Of a stretch of DNA of 64,000 nt, positions 17,109 through 24,490 are shown one piece after another (positions within the stretch are counted from its first letter, which is position 1; every line of letters starts with the position of its first letter). The DNA lies in assembly GCF_004362525.1 (NCBI RefSeq), contig NZ_SNXS01000005.1, positions 186,001-250,000 on the forward strand, in the 5' to 3' direction. Made by a program: the position numbers and the translations under genes. This DNA comes from Roseateles toxinivorans. GTDB taxonomy: Bacteria; Pseudomonadota; Gammaproteobacteria; Burkholderiales; Burkholderiaceae_C. A model generated the notes under the pieces. It made no database searches, was not told the origin of the DNA, and worked only from the letters and a program-made list of their open reading frames with translations.

Positions 17109-17570
17109 CTAGAGCCCATCCACCGCCTGCACCGCCTGCAGGAACACCCCGGACACACCCTCGCGCTCGCGCTGGCGCAGCCACCAGACCGCCGCCTTCT
17201 TGACGTGCCAGGCCTGCTCCTGGCCGCTGAGCAGCTGCGCGCAGACCAGGCCCAGCGTCGGCTGATGCCCTATCACCAGCACCGGCTCGTTGGCCTGGGG
17301 CCAGCGGGCCAGACGCAGCAGGTCATCAACACCGCCGGCCGGGGCAAGACCCGGCACGGTGCGAAAACTGCGGCCCAGATGCGCGGCCGTCTGCTGACAG
17401 CGCAGGGCCGGACTGACGAGCACGCGGGTGGACTCCGCCAGGTGCCGGTTCAACCAGGCCGCCATGCGCTGGGCCTGGCGCTCGCCCTTTGGCGTCAGCG
17501 CGCGATCAAGCTCGTCCTGACCCTCACGGCGGACCTCGGCCTCGGCATGTCGCCACAGAATCAGGTCCAT
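17109..17570 (-). CDS. SixA-like phosphohistidine phosphatase
   Basis: A 153-residue histidine phosphatase. The LWRHAEAE motif supplies the catalytic RH pair; SPALRCQQTA and VIGHQPTL supply the second Arg and His. This compact form matches SixA, which dephosphorylates phosphohistidine on HPt domains or on the PTS protein NPr. The start lies 7 bp after the ppk stop on the same strand, so the two are probably co-transcribed. SixA next to ppk is a neighbourhood I recall from other bacteria, but no functional link is visible in the sequence. Confidence 0.88.
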   Translation of the reverse strand: MDLILWRHAEAEVRREGQDELDRALTPKGERQAQRMAAWLNRHLAESTRVLVSPALRCQQTAAHLGRSFRTVPGLAPAGGVDDLLRLARWPQANEPVLVIGHQPTLGLVCAQLLSGQEQAWHVKKAAVWWLRQREREGVSGVFLQAVQAVDGL

Positions 17571-17577
17571 CGCGGCA

Positions 17578-19638
17578 TCATTCCTCGCGGCTGAATTTGT
17601 GCATCAGCGCCCGCTGGGCGCTGTGCCCCTGCCCGGACACATGTTCGTAGTGACCGTCGGGCTTGAGGCTCCAGGCATCCTGGCCATCATGCAGATAAGG
17701 CACCAGGCATTCGTCGATGACACGCTGGCGCAGCCTGGCGTCGGTCACCGGCCAGGCGATCTCGATGCGGCGGAACATATTGCGGCTCATCCAGTCGGCG
17801 CTGGACAGATACAGCGCCTCGTCGCTCTCGGCGTTGCCCCAGCGGACATAGATCACCCGTGTGTGCTCCAGAAAGCGTCCCACCACCGAGCGCACGCGGA
17901 TGTTGTCGCTGTAGCCCGGTATGCCCGGCGGCAGCATGCAGGCACCACGCACGATCAGGTCGATGCTGGCGCCGGCCTTGCCGGCCTCGATCAGGGCCTC
18001 GATCAAGAGCACATCGGTCAGCGCATTGATCTTCACCACCACCCGCGCCGGCAGGCCGGCCCGAGCGGCCTCGGCCACCTGTTCGAGGTGCCGCACCATG
18101 CGCTTGTGCAGGCTGAACGGCGCCATCATCAGATGCCGCGGCGGCTTGACCTTGCTCAGCGAGGCGAGTTGGCGGAACACCGTGTCGGCATCGGCCGTCA
18201 GCTCCGGCGAGGCGGTCAGGTAGCCGATGTCGGTGTACAGCCGCGCCGTCTTGGGGTTGTAGTTGCCGGTCGAAAGATGCACATAGCGGCGCAGCCGCGA
18301 GCCCTCGCGGCGGGTGATCAGCATCATCTTGGCATGGGTCTTGAGGCCGACGATGCCATACACCACCTGCGCACCGACCGCCTCCAGCCGCTCGGCCCAG
18401 TTGATATTGGCCTCCTCGTCGAAGCGTGCCTTCAGCTCCACCACGGCCAGCACTTCCTTACCCCTGCGGGCCGCCTCGATCAGCAGGTCCATCAGCACGG
18501 ACTTGGCGCCGGTGCGGTAAATCGTCTGCTTGATGGCCAGCACGTCCGGGTCTTCGACGGCCTCGCGCAGGAACTGCACCACCGGCTCGAAGCTCTCGAA
18601 CGGGTGATGAAGCAGCACGTCGCCGCGCCTGAGCTGCTCGAAGATCGAGCGTGATCGCGGCAGCCGGTCCTGCGGCCAGGCCGGCTCATAGGGCGGGAAG
18701 CGCAGATCGGGCGCGTCGCTCTGATCGATCAGCTCATTGAGCCGCACCAGATTCACCGGGCCGTTGACCCGGTACAGGGCCGCCTCGGGCACGGCAAACT
18801 GCTCCAGCAGAAAGTCCGACAGCTCGGGTGGGCAGCTGTTCACCACCTCGATGCGGATGGCGCGGCCGAAGTGGCGCGTGGTCAGGCCGGTGCGCAGGGC
18901 CTGGCGCAGGTTGGCAACCTCCTCCTCGTCGACATCGAGGTCGGAGTCACGGGTGACGCGGAACTGCGAGAAGGCCACCACCTCGCGGCCCTGGAATAGC
19001 TCCTCCAGATGCGAGCGGATCACGCTGCTGAGCAGCACAAAGGCCTGCGTGCCCTCGCTGATGGCAGCGGGCAGTCGTATCACCCGAGGCAGCACGCGCG
19101 GCACCTTGACGATGGCGATCGAGTTGTCGCGACCGAAGGCGTCCTTGCCGCCGAGCTTGACAATGAAGTTCAGCGACTTGTTGGCCACCTGCGGAAACGG
19201 GTGCGCCGGGTCGAGGCCCACCGGCACCAGCAGCGGCCGCACCTGGCGCTTGAAGAAGGTGTCCACCCAGCGCGTCTGCGCCTCGTTGCGGTCGGCATGA
19301 TTGAGCACCAGGATGCCCTGCTCCTTCAGGGCCGGCATCACCTGCTCGTTGAAGGCGGCGTACTTCTCGTCGATCAGTCCATGGGCCTCCTGGGCCACGC
19401 GCAGCACATCCTGGGTGCTGATGCCGCTGCCGCTCTCGCGGGCGGCGTCCAGCATGTCGGCAAATCGCACCTCGAAGAACTCGTCCATATTCGACGAGAC
19501 GATGCAGATGTAGCGCAGCCGCTCGAGCAGCGGTACATCGGCGCGCCGCGCCTGCAGCAAGACCCTGCGATTGAATTCCAGCATGGCCTGCTCACGGCTG
19601 AGCAGGCGCACAGGGGCGTGCGTTCTGATTTGCGTCAT
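17578..19638 (-). CDS. ppk1: Polyphosphate kinase 1
   Basis: A 686-residue protein matching PPK1, which reversibly makes inorganic polyphosphate from ATP. The N domain contains SSNMDEFFEVR. The phospholipase-D-like C domains contain the autophosphorylated His in VHLSTGNYNP, KTHAKMMLI and SSADWMSRN. Length is normal. It lies 9 bp after the glycosyltransferase gene and precedes sixA. The convergent Ppx/GppA gene provides the opposing activity. Confidence 0.96.
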   Translation of the reverse strand: MTQIRTHAPVRLLSREQAMLEFNRRVLLQARRADVPLLERLRYICIVSSNMDEFFEVRFADMLDAARESGSGISTQDVLRVAQEAHGLIDEKYAAFNEQVMPALKEQGILVLNHADRNEAQTRWVDTFFKRQVRPLLVPVGLDPAHPFPQVANKSLNFIVKLGGKDAFGRDNSIAIVKVPRVLPRVIRLPAAISEGTQAFVLLSSVIRSHLEELFQGREVVAFSQFRVTRDSDLDVDEEEVANLRQALRTGLTTRHFGRAIRIEVVNSCPPELSDFLLEQFAVPEAALYRVNGPVNLVRLNELIDQSDAPDLRFPPYEPAWPQDRLPRSRSIFEQLRRGDVLLHHPFESFEPVVQFLREAVEDPDVLAIKQTIYRTGAKSVLMDLLIEAARRGKEVLAVVELKARFDEEANINWAERLEAVGAQVVYGIVGLKTHAKMMLITRREGSRLRRYVHLSTGNYNPKTARLYTDIGYLTASPELTADADTVFRQLASLSKVKPPRHLMMAPFSLHKRMVRHLEQVAEAARAGLPARVVVKINALTDVLLIEALIEAGKAGASIDLIVRGACMLPPGIPGYSDNIRVRSVVGRFLEHTRVIYVRWGNAESDEALYLSSADWMSRNMFRRIEIAWPVTDARLRQRVIDECLVPYLHDGQDAWSLKPDGHYEHVSGQGHSAQRALMHKFSREE

Positions 19639-19647
19639 TCGGCCAGT

Positions 19648-20775
19648 TTATGACCGACTTGCGACAGTTTCATGACAGTGCGTGACCGCCGCCGGCCCGG
19701 CCGGCACCAGCAGGCCGATGAACTGGTTGACCACGGCGTGCCAATCGAACTGATGTGCGCGGGCCAGCGCCCGCTCGGGCGTGATGTGCAGCGCGGCTAG
19801 CGCGGCCCGGCGCAGATCGGCATCGAGCACGCCGCCGTCCGACTCGCCCAGCACGTCCAGCGGCCCCGCCACCGGATAGGCCGCCACCGGGGTGCCGCAG
19901 GCCAGTGCCTCCAGCATCACCAGGCCGAAGGTTTCGCTGCGGCTGGGAAAGACGAACACGTCGGCGGCGCTGTAGATCCGCGGCAGCTCGCTGCGCGGCA
20001 CCACGCCGCGCCAATGCACCTGCGGGTGCTCGCGCCGGAATTTTTCAAGCAGGGGGCCCACGCCATAGACGACCTTGGAGCCCGGCAGGTCCAGGTTCAG
20101 AAAGGCCTGCAGATTCTTCTCGTAGGAAACCCGCCCCACATAGAGCCATACCGGACCGGGCAGGTCCAGGCTGGCCCCGGCCACCGGTTTGAACAGCTCA
20201 AGGTCCACGCCATGCGACCAGCTGCGCAGATTCGTGAAGCCATGGTGCTGCAGGATCTGCCGCATGCCCTCGGTGGGCACCATCACACCGGACGAGGGGG
20301 CATGGAAACGCTTGAACCACCAATAGCCCCAGGACTCGGGGATGTGCAGCGCGCTGGACAGAATGTCCGGGAAGCGGGTGTGGAAAGCGGTCGTGAAGGC
20401 CCTGTTGTTCTTCAGGCACCAGCGGCGGGCGGCGGTGCCCAGCGGGCCTTCGGTGGCAATATGGATCGCAACTTCCTGATGGCCCCCAAGGTCGCCGCTG
20501 CGCGACGCCCACCCCCCCGAGGGGGAGCGAGGCGTCTTGGGGCGGCCCGGCGACGCCTCGAAGGCCTCATCAAGCATGGCCTTCACCTTGCCCCAGGGCC
20601 GCAACGCCAGCTCGATCTCGCGGTAGCCCGGGCAGGGCATGCGCCTGAACTGCGAGGGCTCGATCAGCACCACCTCGTGGCCACGGGCGCGCATGCCGTC
20701 CACCAGCTCGACCAGGGTGGTGACCACGCCATTCACCTGGGGCCCCCAGGCATCGGTGATCAGAACCAGTTTCAT
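19648..20775 (-). CDS. GT4-type glycosyltransferase with an in-frame repeat insertion
   Basis: A 375-residue glycosyltransferase family 4 protein. The N domain begins MKLVLITDAWGPQVNGVVTT, the usual donor-side glycine loop. The C domain holds VYVGRVSYEKN and the EX7E region SETFGLVMLEALACGTPVAA. It resembles the alpha-mannosyltransferase/MgtA-like glycosyltransferases that act on lipids at the membrane. About 28 residues after LDEAF (near residue 73 onward) are Pro/Arg/Gly/Ser-rich and interrupt the normal path to HIATEGPLG; they are encoded by a palindromic repeat. The frame is kept, but folding or activity may be affected. It starts inside the stop of the phosphoesterase gene (4-bp overlap). 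Confidence 0.87.
   Translation of the reverse strand: MKLVLITDAWGPQVNGVVTTLVELVDGMRARGHEVVLIEPSQFRRMPCPGYREIELALRPWGKVKAMLDEAFEASPGRPKTPRSPSGGWASRSGDLGGHQEVAIHIATEGPLGTAARRWCLKNNRAFTTAFHTRFPDILSSALHIPESWGYWWFKRFHAPSSGVMVPTEGMRQILQHHGFTNLRSWSHGVDLELFKPVAGASLDLPGPVWLYVGRVSYEKNLQAFLNLDLPGSKVVYGVGPLLEKFRREHPQVHWRGVVPRSELPRIYSAADVFVFPSRSETFGLVMLEALACGTPVAAYPVAGPLDVLGESDGGVLDADLRRAALAALHITPERALARAHQFDWHAVVNQFIGLLVPAGPAAVTHCHETVASRS
20481..20547. repeat. Palindromic repeat inserted inside the glycosyltransferase gene
   Basis: A 67-bp segment is bounded by GGCCCCCAAG and CTTGGGGCGGCC (imperfect inverted ends). It contains an inner GACGCC/GGCGTC pair and a CCCCC/GGGGG core. It encodes low-complexity residues absent from the expected family pattern. 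Elements of this form (CCAAG..CCCCCTCGGGGG..) are, from memory, dispersed in many Burkholderiales genomes. No second copy was seen in this window. Confidence 0.65.
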
Positions 20776-21650
20776 GCGGGGCTCCCGACGGGTTGGATGG
20801 CTGTGCCGAGCTGGGTCTGCCGCGCCTGCAGCGCCCGGCTGGACCAGTCGAGAATCTCCAGCCGGCCGTCGGCATGCTCGACCAGGGCGGTCAGGCTCTC
20901 GACCCAGTCGCCGTCATTGGCATAGAGAATGCCGTCGATGTCGCGAAGCTCGGCATGGTGGATATGGCCGCAGACGACGCCCTGCACGCCGCGGTTGCGC
21001 GCCTCGCGGGCGACCGCGGACTCGAAGTCGCCGACATAGCTGACCGCCCGCTTGACCTTGAGCTTCAGATACTTGGACAGGCTCCAGTAGGGCAGGCCCA
21101 TCCTGGCGCGCAGCGAGTTCAGATGACGGTTCAGCTTCAGGGTGAACTCGTAGGCCGTGTCGCCCAGATGGGCCAGCCATTTGGCGCACTGGATCACGCC
21201 GTCGAACAGGTCGCCGTGGGTGATCCAGAGCTTGCGGCCGTCGGCCGTCTCATGGATCCAGTCCTCGGCCACCTCGACGCCGCCGAAGTTGTGCTGCAGG
21301 TATTTGCGCGCGAACTCGTCGTGGTTGCCGGGAATGAACACCACCTTGGTGCCCTTGCGGGCCTTGCGCAGGAGCTTTTGCACCACGTCGTTGTGGGCCT
21401 GCGGCCAGTACCAGCTGCGGCGCAGCTGCCAGCCGTCGATGATGTCGCCGACGAGGAACAGATGCTCGCTCTCGACCCGGCGCAGAAAGTCCAGCAGCGC
21501 ATGGGCCTGGCAACCGGGTGTGCCGAGGTGGATGTCGGAGATCCAGACGCTGCGGTAGCGCAGCTCGCCGGCTCCGTCGTCGCTGTCGTCACCCCCTCCG
21601 GCGGGCGCCCCGCCCGTCAAGGCATTCAGAAAGCCGTCTGCTGGTTTCAT
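20772..21650 (-). CDS. LpxH-like metallophosphoesterase (UDP-2,3-diacylglucosamine diphosphatase family)
   Basis: A 292-residue calcineurin-like phosphoesterase with all metal motifs: ISDIHLG, GDIIDGW, GNHDE, THGD and GHIHHAE. The general plan is that of the UDP-2,3-diacylglucosamine hydrolase family (LpxH/LpxG-like), which acts in lipid A synthesis. The long N terminus and the spacing match the larger homologues found beside glycosyltransferase genes rather than classic LpxH. First gene of a reverse-strand run to the glycosyltransferase, ppk and sixA. A lipid substrate is therefore likely, but whether it is the lipid A enzyme itself is uncertain. Confidence 0.85.
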   Translation of the reverse strand: MKPADGFLNALTGGAPAGGGDDSDDGAGELRYRSVWISDIHLGTPGCQAHALLDFLRRVESEHLFLVGDIIDGWQLRRSWYWPQAHNDVVQKLLRKARKGTKVVFIPGNHDEFARKYLQHNFGGVEVAEDWIHETADGRKLWITHGDLFDGVIQCAKWLAHLGDTAYEFTLKLNRHLNSLRARMGLPYWSLSKYLKLKVKRAVSYVGDFESAVAREARNRGVQGVVCGHIHHAELRDIDGILYANDGDWVESLTALVEHADGRLEILDWSSRALQARQTQLGTAIQPVGSPA

Positions 21651-21728
21651 GAGCCGACAGCTTCACGCCGGGCCATGTCCCGCCCGTGACCGGGGCGTGA
21701 ACAAACGGTGACACTCGATAATGCGCCC

Positions 21729-22652
21729 ATGCACCTGTTGATTCCGTTTGCCAGCGCCCTGGGCGACAACGCCACCCATACCCTGAAGGACCTGGCCCTG
21801 CCCCGGCTCGCCCGGGCCCTGAGCCTGCTGACGCCCGAGGAGCCCCTGCTGGACAGCGACGAATACAGCCTGACCCCACCACATGAGCGGGCGCTGGCCC
21901 AGGCCTGGGGCTGGAGCGGCGCCGATGGCTGCCTGCCCTTTGCTGCCCGCCATGCCCAGGCCGATGGCATCGTCACCAGCGAACTCTGCTGGGCCGAGCT
22001 GACGCCGCTGCACTTGGCTGTAGGCAGCGACCAGATCAGCGCGCTGGACACCGCCACCCTGAGCCTCGACCCGACCACCTCGCGCGCGCTGTTCGAGTCG
22101 CTGGCCGAACTGTTCCCCGCCAGCGAAGGCTGGGCGAGCGCCTGGGGCGCGCCGCTGCGCTGGTATGTGGCCCACGAATCGCTGCGCGGCCTGCCCGGCG
22201 CCAGCCTGGACCGGGTGATGGGCCGGGGTGTCGATCCCTGGATGCCCGAGCCCCGCCGCCTGCGCACCCTGCAGAACGAGGTGCAGATGCTGCTGCACAA
22301 CCATCCCTTGAACGAGGCCCGCGAGGCCAAAGGCCTGTTGCCGGTCAACTCGGTCTGGATCAGCGGCTGCGGCCCGGCCCAGGCCGTGCAGGCCGATGCG
22401 GATCTGCAGACCGACTGGCGCCTGCGCGCACCGCTGTTGGCCGGGGACTGGGCCGCCTGGGCCGAGGCCTGGATCGCGCTGGACGCCGGCCCGGTCCAGG
22501 ACCTGCTGCGCGCCGCCGAGCAGGGCCAGGACGTGCGCCTGACCCTGTGCGGCGAGCGCCAGGCGCGCAGCTGGAGCCGGCAGCCGCGGCCCTGGTGGAA
22601 GCGGCTGTGGAACCCGCCGGTTGCCACCGCACCCGTGCTGGAGGCCTTGTGA
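21729..22652 (+). CDS. Phosphoglycerate-mutase-like protein of unknown function
   Basis: About 307 residues. It contains HNHPLNEAREAKGLLPVNSVWISGCG, which I associate with cofactor-independent phosphoglycerate mutase-like (alkaline phosphatase superfamily) proteins found next to recJ in Burkholderiales; only the tail of that family is visible and metal ligands are not obvious. The start at 21729 is preferred over an in-frame codon at 21708 because a GATAAT hexamer ends 6 bp before this ATG. It is divergent from the phosphoesterase gene and lies 70 bp upstream of recJ on the same strand. Function is unknown. Confidence 0.7.
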   Translation: MHLLIPFASALGDNATHTLKDLALPRLARALSLLTPEEPLLDSDEYSLTPPHERALAQAWGWSGADGCLPFAARHAQADGIVTSELCWAELTPLHLAVGSDQISALDTATLSLDPTTSRALFESLAELFPASEGWASAWGAPLRWYVAHESLRGLPGASLDRVMGRGVDPWMPEPRRLRTLQNEVQMLLHNHPLNEAREAKGLLPVNSVWISGCGPAQAVQADADLQTDWRLRAPLLAGDWAAWAEAWIALDAGPVQDLLRAAEQGQDVRLTLCGERQARSWSRQPRPWWKRLWNPPVATAPVLEAL

Positions 22653-22687
22653 GCTCCGCGCGGCCGTCCGAAGGGGCGAACTCCCGC

Positions 22688-22716
22688 TTGGCGGGATCGC
22701 ACGCAGTGCGTAGGGT
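22688..22716 (+). promoter_or_regulatory. Putative recJ promoter
   Basis: TTGGCG (22688-22693) and TAGGGT (22711-22716) are separated by 17 bp, the ideal sigma-70 spacing. The second hexamer ends 6 bp before the recJ ATG, so transcription would begin at or next to the start codon. Confidence 0.4.
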
Positions 22717-22722
22717 GCCCAC

Positions 22723-24441
22723 ATGAGCAGCCCCCAGTTGGTGACACGCGACGTGCCGCCCCGCGCCGTCTGGGCGCTGGAGCAGGCCGGCGTCTCGCCC
22801 CTGCTGGCCCGGTTGTTCGCCGCCCGCGGTGTGCGCTCCAGCGACGAGCTGGACGATGCGCTGAACCGGCTGCTGCCACCCGACGGGCTGAAGGGCATTG
22901 CCGAGGCCGCACGGCTGCTGGCCGACACCATAGAGAGGAACGAGCGCATCTGCATCGTCGCCGACTATGACTGCGACGGCGCCACCGCCTGCGCCGTGGC
23001 CCTGCGCGGGCTGCGCCTGCTGGGCGCGCGGCCCGAGACACTCAGCTATGTGGTGCCCGACCGCGCCATCCATGGTTACGGCCTGACCCCGGCCATCGTC
23101 GAGCTGGCCCTGGCCCAGGCGCCCAGGCTGCTGGTGACGGTGGACAACGGCATTGCCAGCATGGCCGGCGTGGCCCATGCCCAGAGCCTGGGGATCCAGG
23201 TGCTGGTCACCGACCATCATCTGCCGGCCCTGGTCAACGAGCGCATCGAGCTGCCCGACACCACCATCGTCAATCCGAACCAGCCCGGTTGCCCCTTCGA
23301 GAGCAAGAACCTGGCCGGGGTGGGCGTGGCCTTCTATGTGCTGCTGGCCCTGCGCTCGGAGCTGCGCACCCGCGGCCGCTTTGATGCCAGCAATCAGCCC
23401 AGGCTGGATAGCCTGCTCGACCTGGTGGCCCTGGGCACGGTGGCCGATGTGGTCAAGCTGGACGCCAACAACCGCCGCCTGGTGGCCCAGGGGCTCAAGC
23501 GCATGCGCGCTGGCCGCATGCAGCCGGGCGTGGCGGCCCTGTTCACCGCCGCAGGGCGCGACGCCAGTCGCGCCAGCGGCTTTGACCTCGGTTTCTCGCT
23601 GGGACCGCGCATCAATGCCGCCGGCCGGCTGAGCGACATGACGGTGGGCATCGAGTGCCTGCTGTGCGACGACCCGACCCGCGCCCTGGTGCTGGCCAAG
23701 CAGCTCGACGAGATCAACCGCGCGCGCCGCGATATCGAGGCCGGCATGCGCGAGCAGGCTGAGGACTTGCTGGAGGCGCTGATGCCCGAGGGCGAACCAC
23801 CGGCCGCCCTGTGCATCTTCGGCCCCGACTTCCACGAGGGTGTGGTCGGCATCGTCGCCTCGCGGCTGAAGGACCGGGTGCACCGGCCGACCTTTGTATT
23901 CGCCATCGGCGCCGACGGCCTGCTCAAAGGGTCGGGCCGCTCGATCCCGGGCTTTCATCTGCGCGACGCGCTGGACCTGGTCAGCAAGCGCCACCCCGAG
24001 GTGCTGAAGAAGTTCGGCGGCCATGCGATGGCGGCCGGCTGCACGCTGGCCGAGGACGGTTTCGAGACCTTCGACCGGGCGCTGCAGCAGGTGGCCGCCG
24101 AGTGGCTGGACGCCGCCAGCCTGCAGCGCACGCTGCGCACCGACGGGCCACTGGCCCCCGAGCAGTTCACCCCCGCCACGGTGCAGCAGCTGGACGCCCA
24201 GGTCTGGGGCCAGGCCTTCGAGCCGCCGGTGTTCTGCGATCAGGTGCAGATCGTTTCGCAACGCCTGGTCGGCGAGAAACACCTGAAGCTGCGCGTGCGC
24301 CAGGGGGGCGTGCTGCGTGACGCAATCTGGTTCGGCCACATCGAACCGGTGGCCGAGCAGGGCCTGCTGGCCTACCGCCTGAGCCTGGACGAGTACAACG
24401 GCCAGCAGCGCGTGCAAATGGTCGTCGAGGCGATGCTTTAG
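22723..24441 (+). CDS. recJ: Single-stranded-DNA-specific exonuclease RecJ
   Basis: A 572-residue DHH-family 5'-3' exonuclease used in RecFOR recombination, mismatch and base-excision repair. The DHH domain carries VADYDCDGATA, VTVDNGIAS and VTDHHLP. The DHHA1 domain carries GGHAMAAG, and a C-terminal OB-like region follows. Length and order match RecJ fully. It follows the phosphoglycerate-mutase-like gene, a neighbourhood I recall from related bacteria. Confidence 0.96.
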   Translation: MSSPQLVTRDVPPRAVWALEQAGVSPLLARLFAARGVRSSDELDDALNRLLPPDGLKGIAEAARLLADTIERNERICIVADYDCDGATACAVALRGLRLLGARPETLSYVVPDRAIHGYGLTPAIVELALAQAPRLLVTVDNGIASMAGVAHAQSLGIQVLVTDHHLPALVNERIELPDTTIVNPNQPGCPFESKNLAGVGVAFYVLLALRSELRTRGRFDASNQPRLDSLLDLVALGTVADVVKLDANNRRLVAQGLKRMRAGRMQPGVAALFTAAGRDASRASGFDLGFSLGPRINAAGRLSDMTVGIECLLCDDPTRALVLAKQLDEINRARRDIEAGMREQAEDLLEALMPEGEPPAALCIFGPDFHEGVVGIVASRLKDRVHRPTFVFAIGADGLLKGSGRSIPGFHLRDALDLVSKRHPEVLKKFGGHAMAAGCTLAEDGFETFDRALQQVAAEWLDAASLQRTLRTDGPLAPEQFTPATVQQLDAQVWGQAFEPPVFCDQVQIVSQRLVGEKHLKLRVRQGGVLRDAIWFGHIEPVAEQGLLAYRLSLDEYNGQQRVQMVVEAML

Positions 24442-24490
24442 GCCTCAAAAACTGAGGTACAAACGCATCTGGCCATGAGAAAGCGGTGCG

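Noticed and set aside
22360-24417. A long reverse frame across recJ
   Set aside because: It overlaps recJ almost entirely and encodes Gln/Ala/Gly-rich text without domains; recJ is unmistakable on the other strand.
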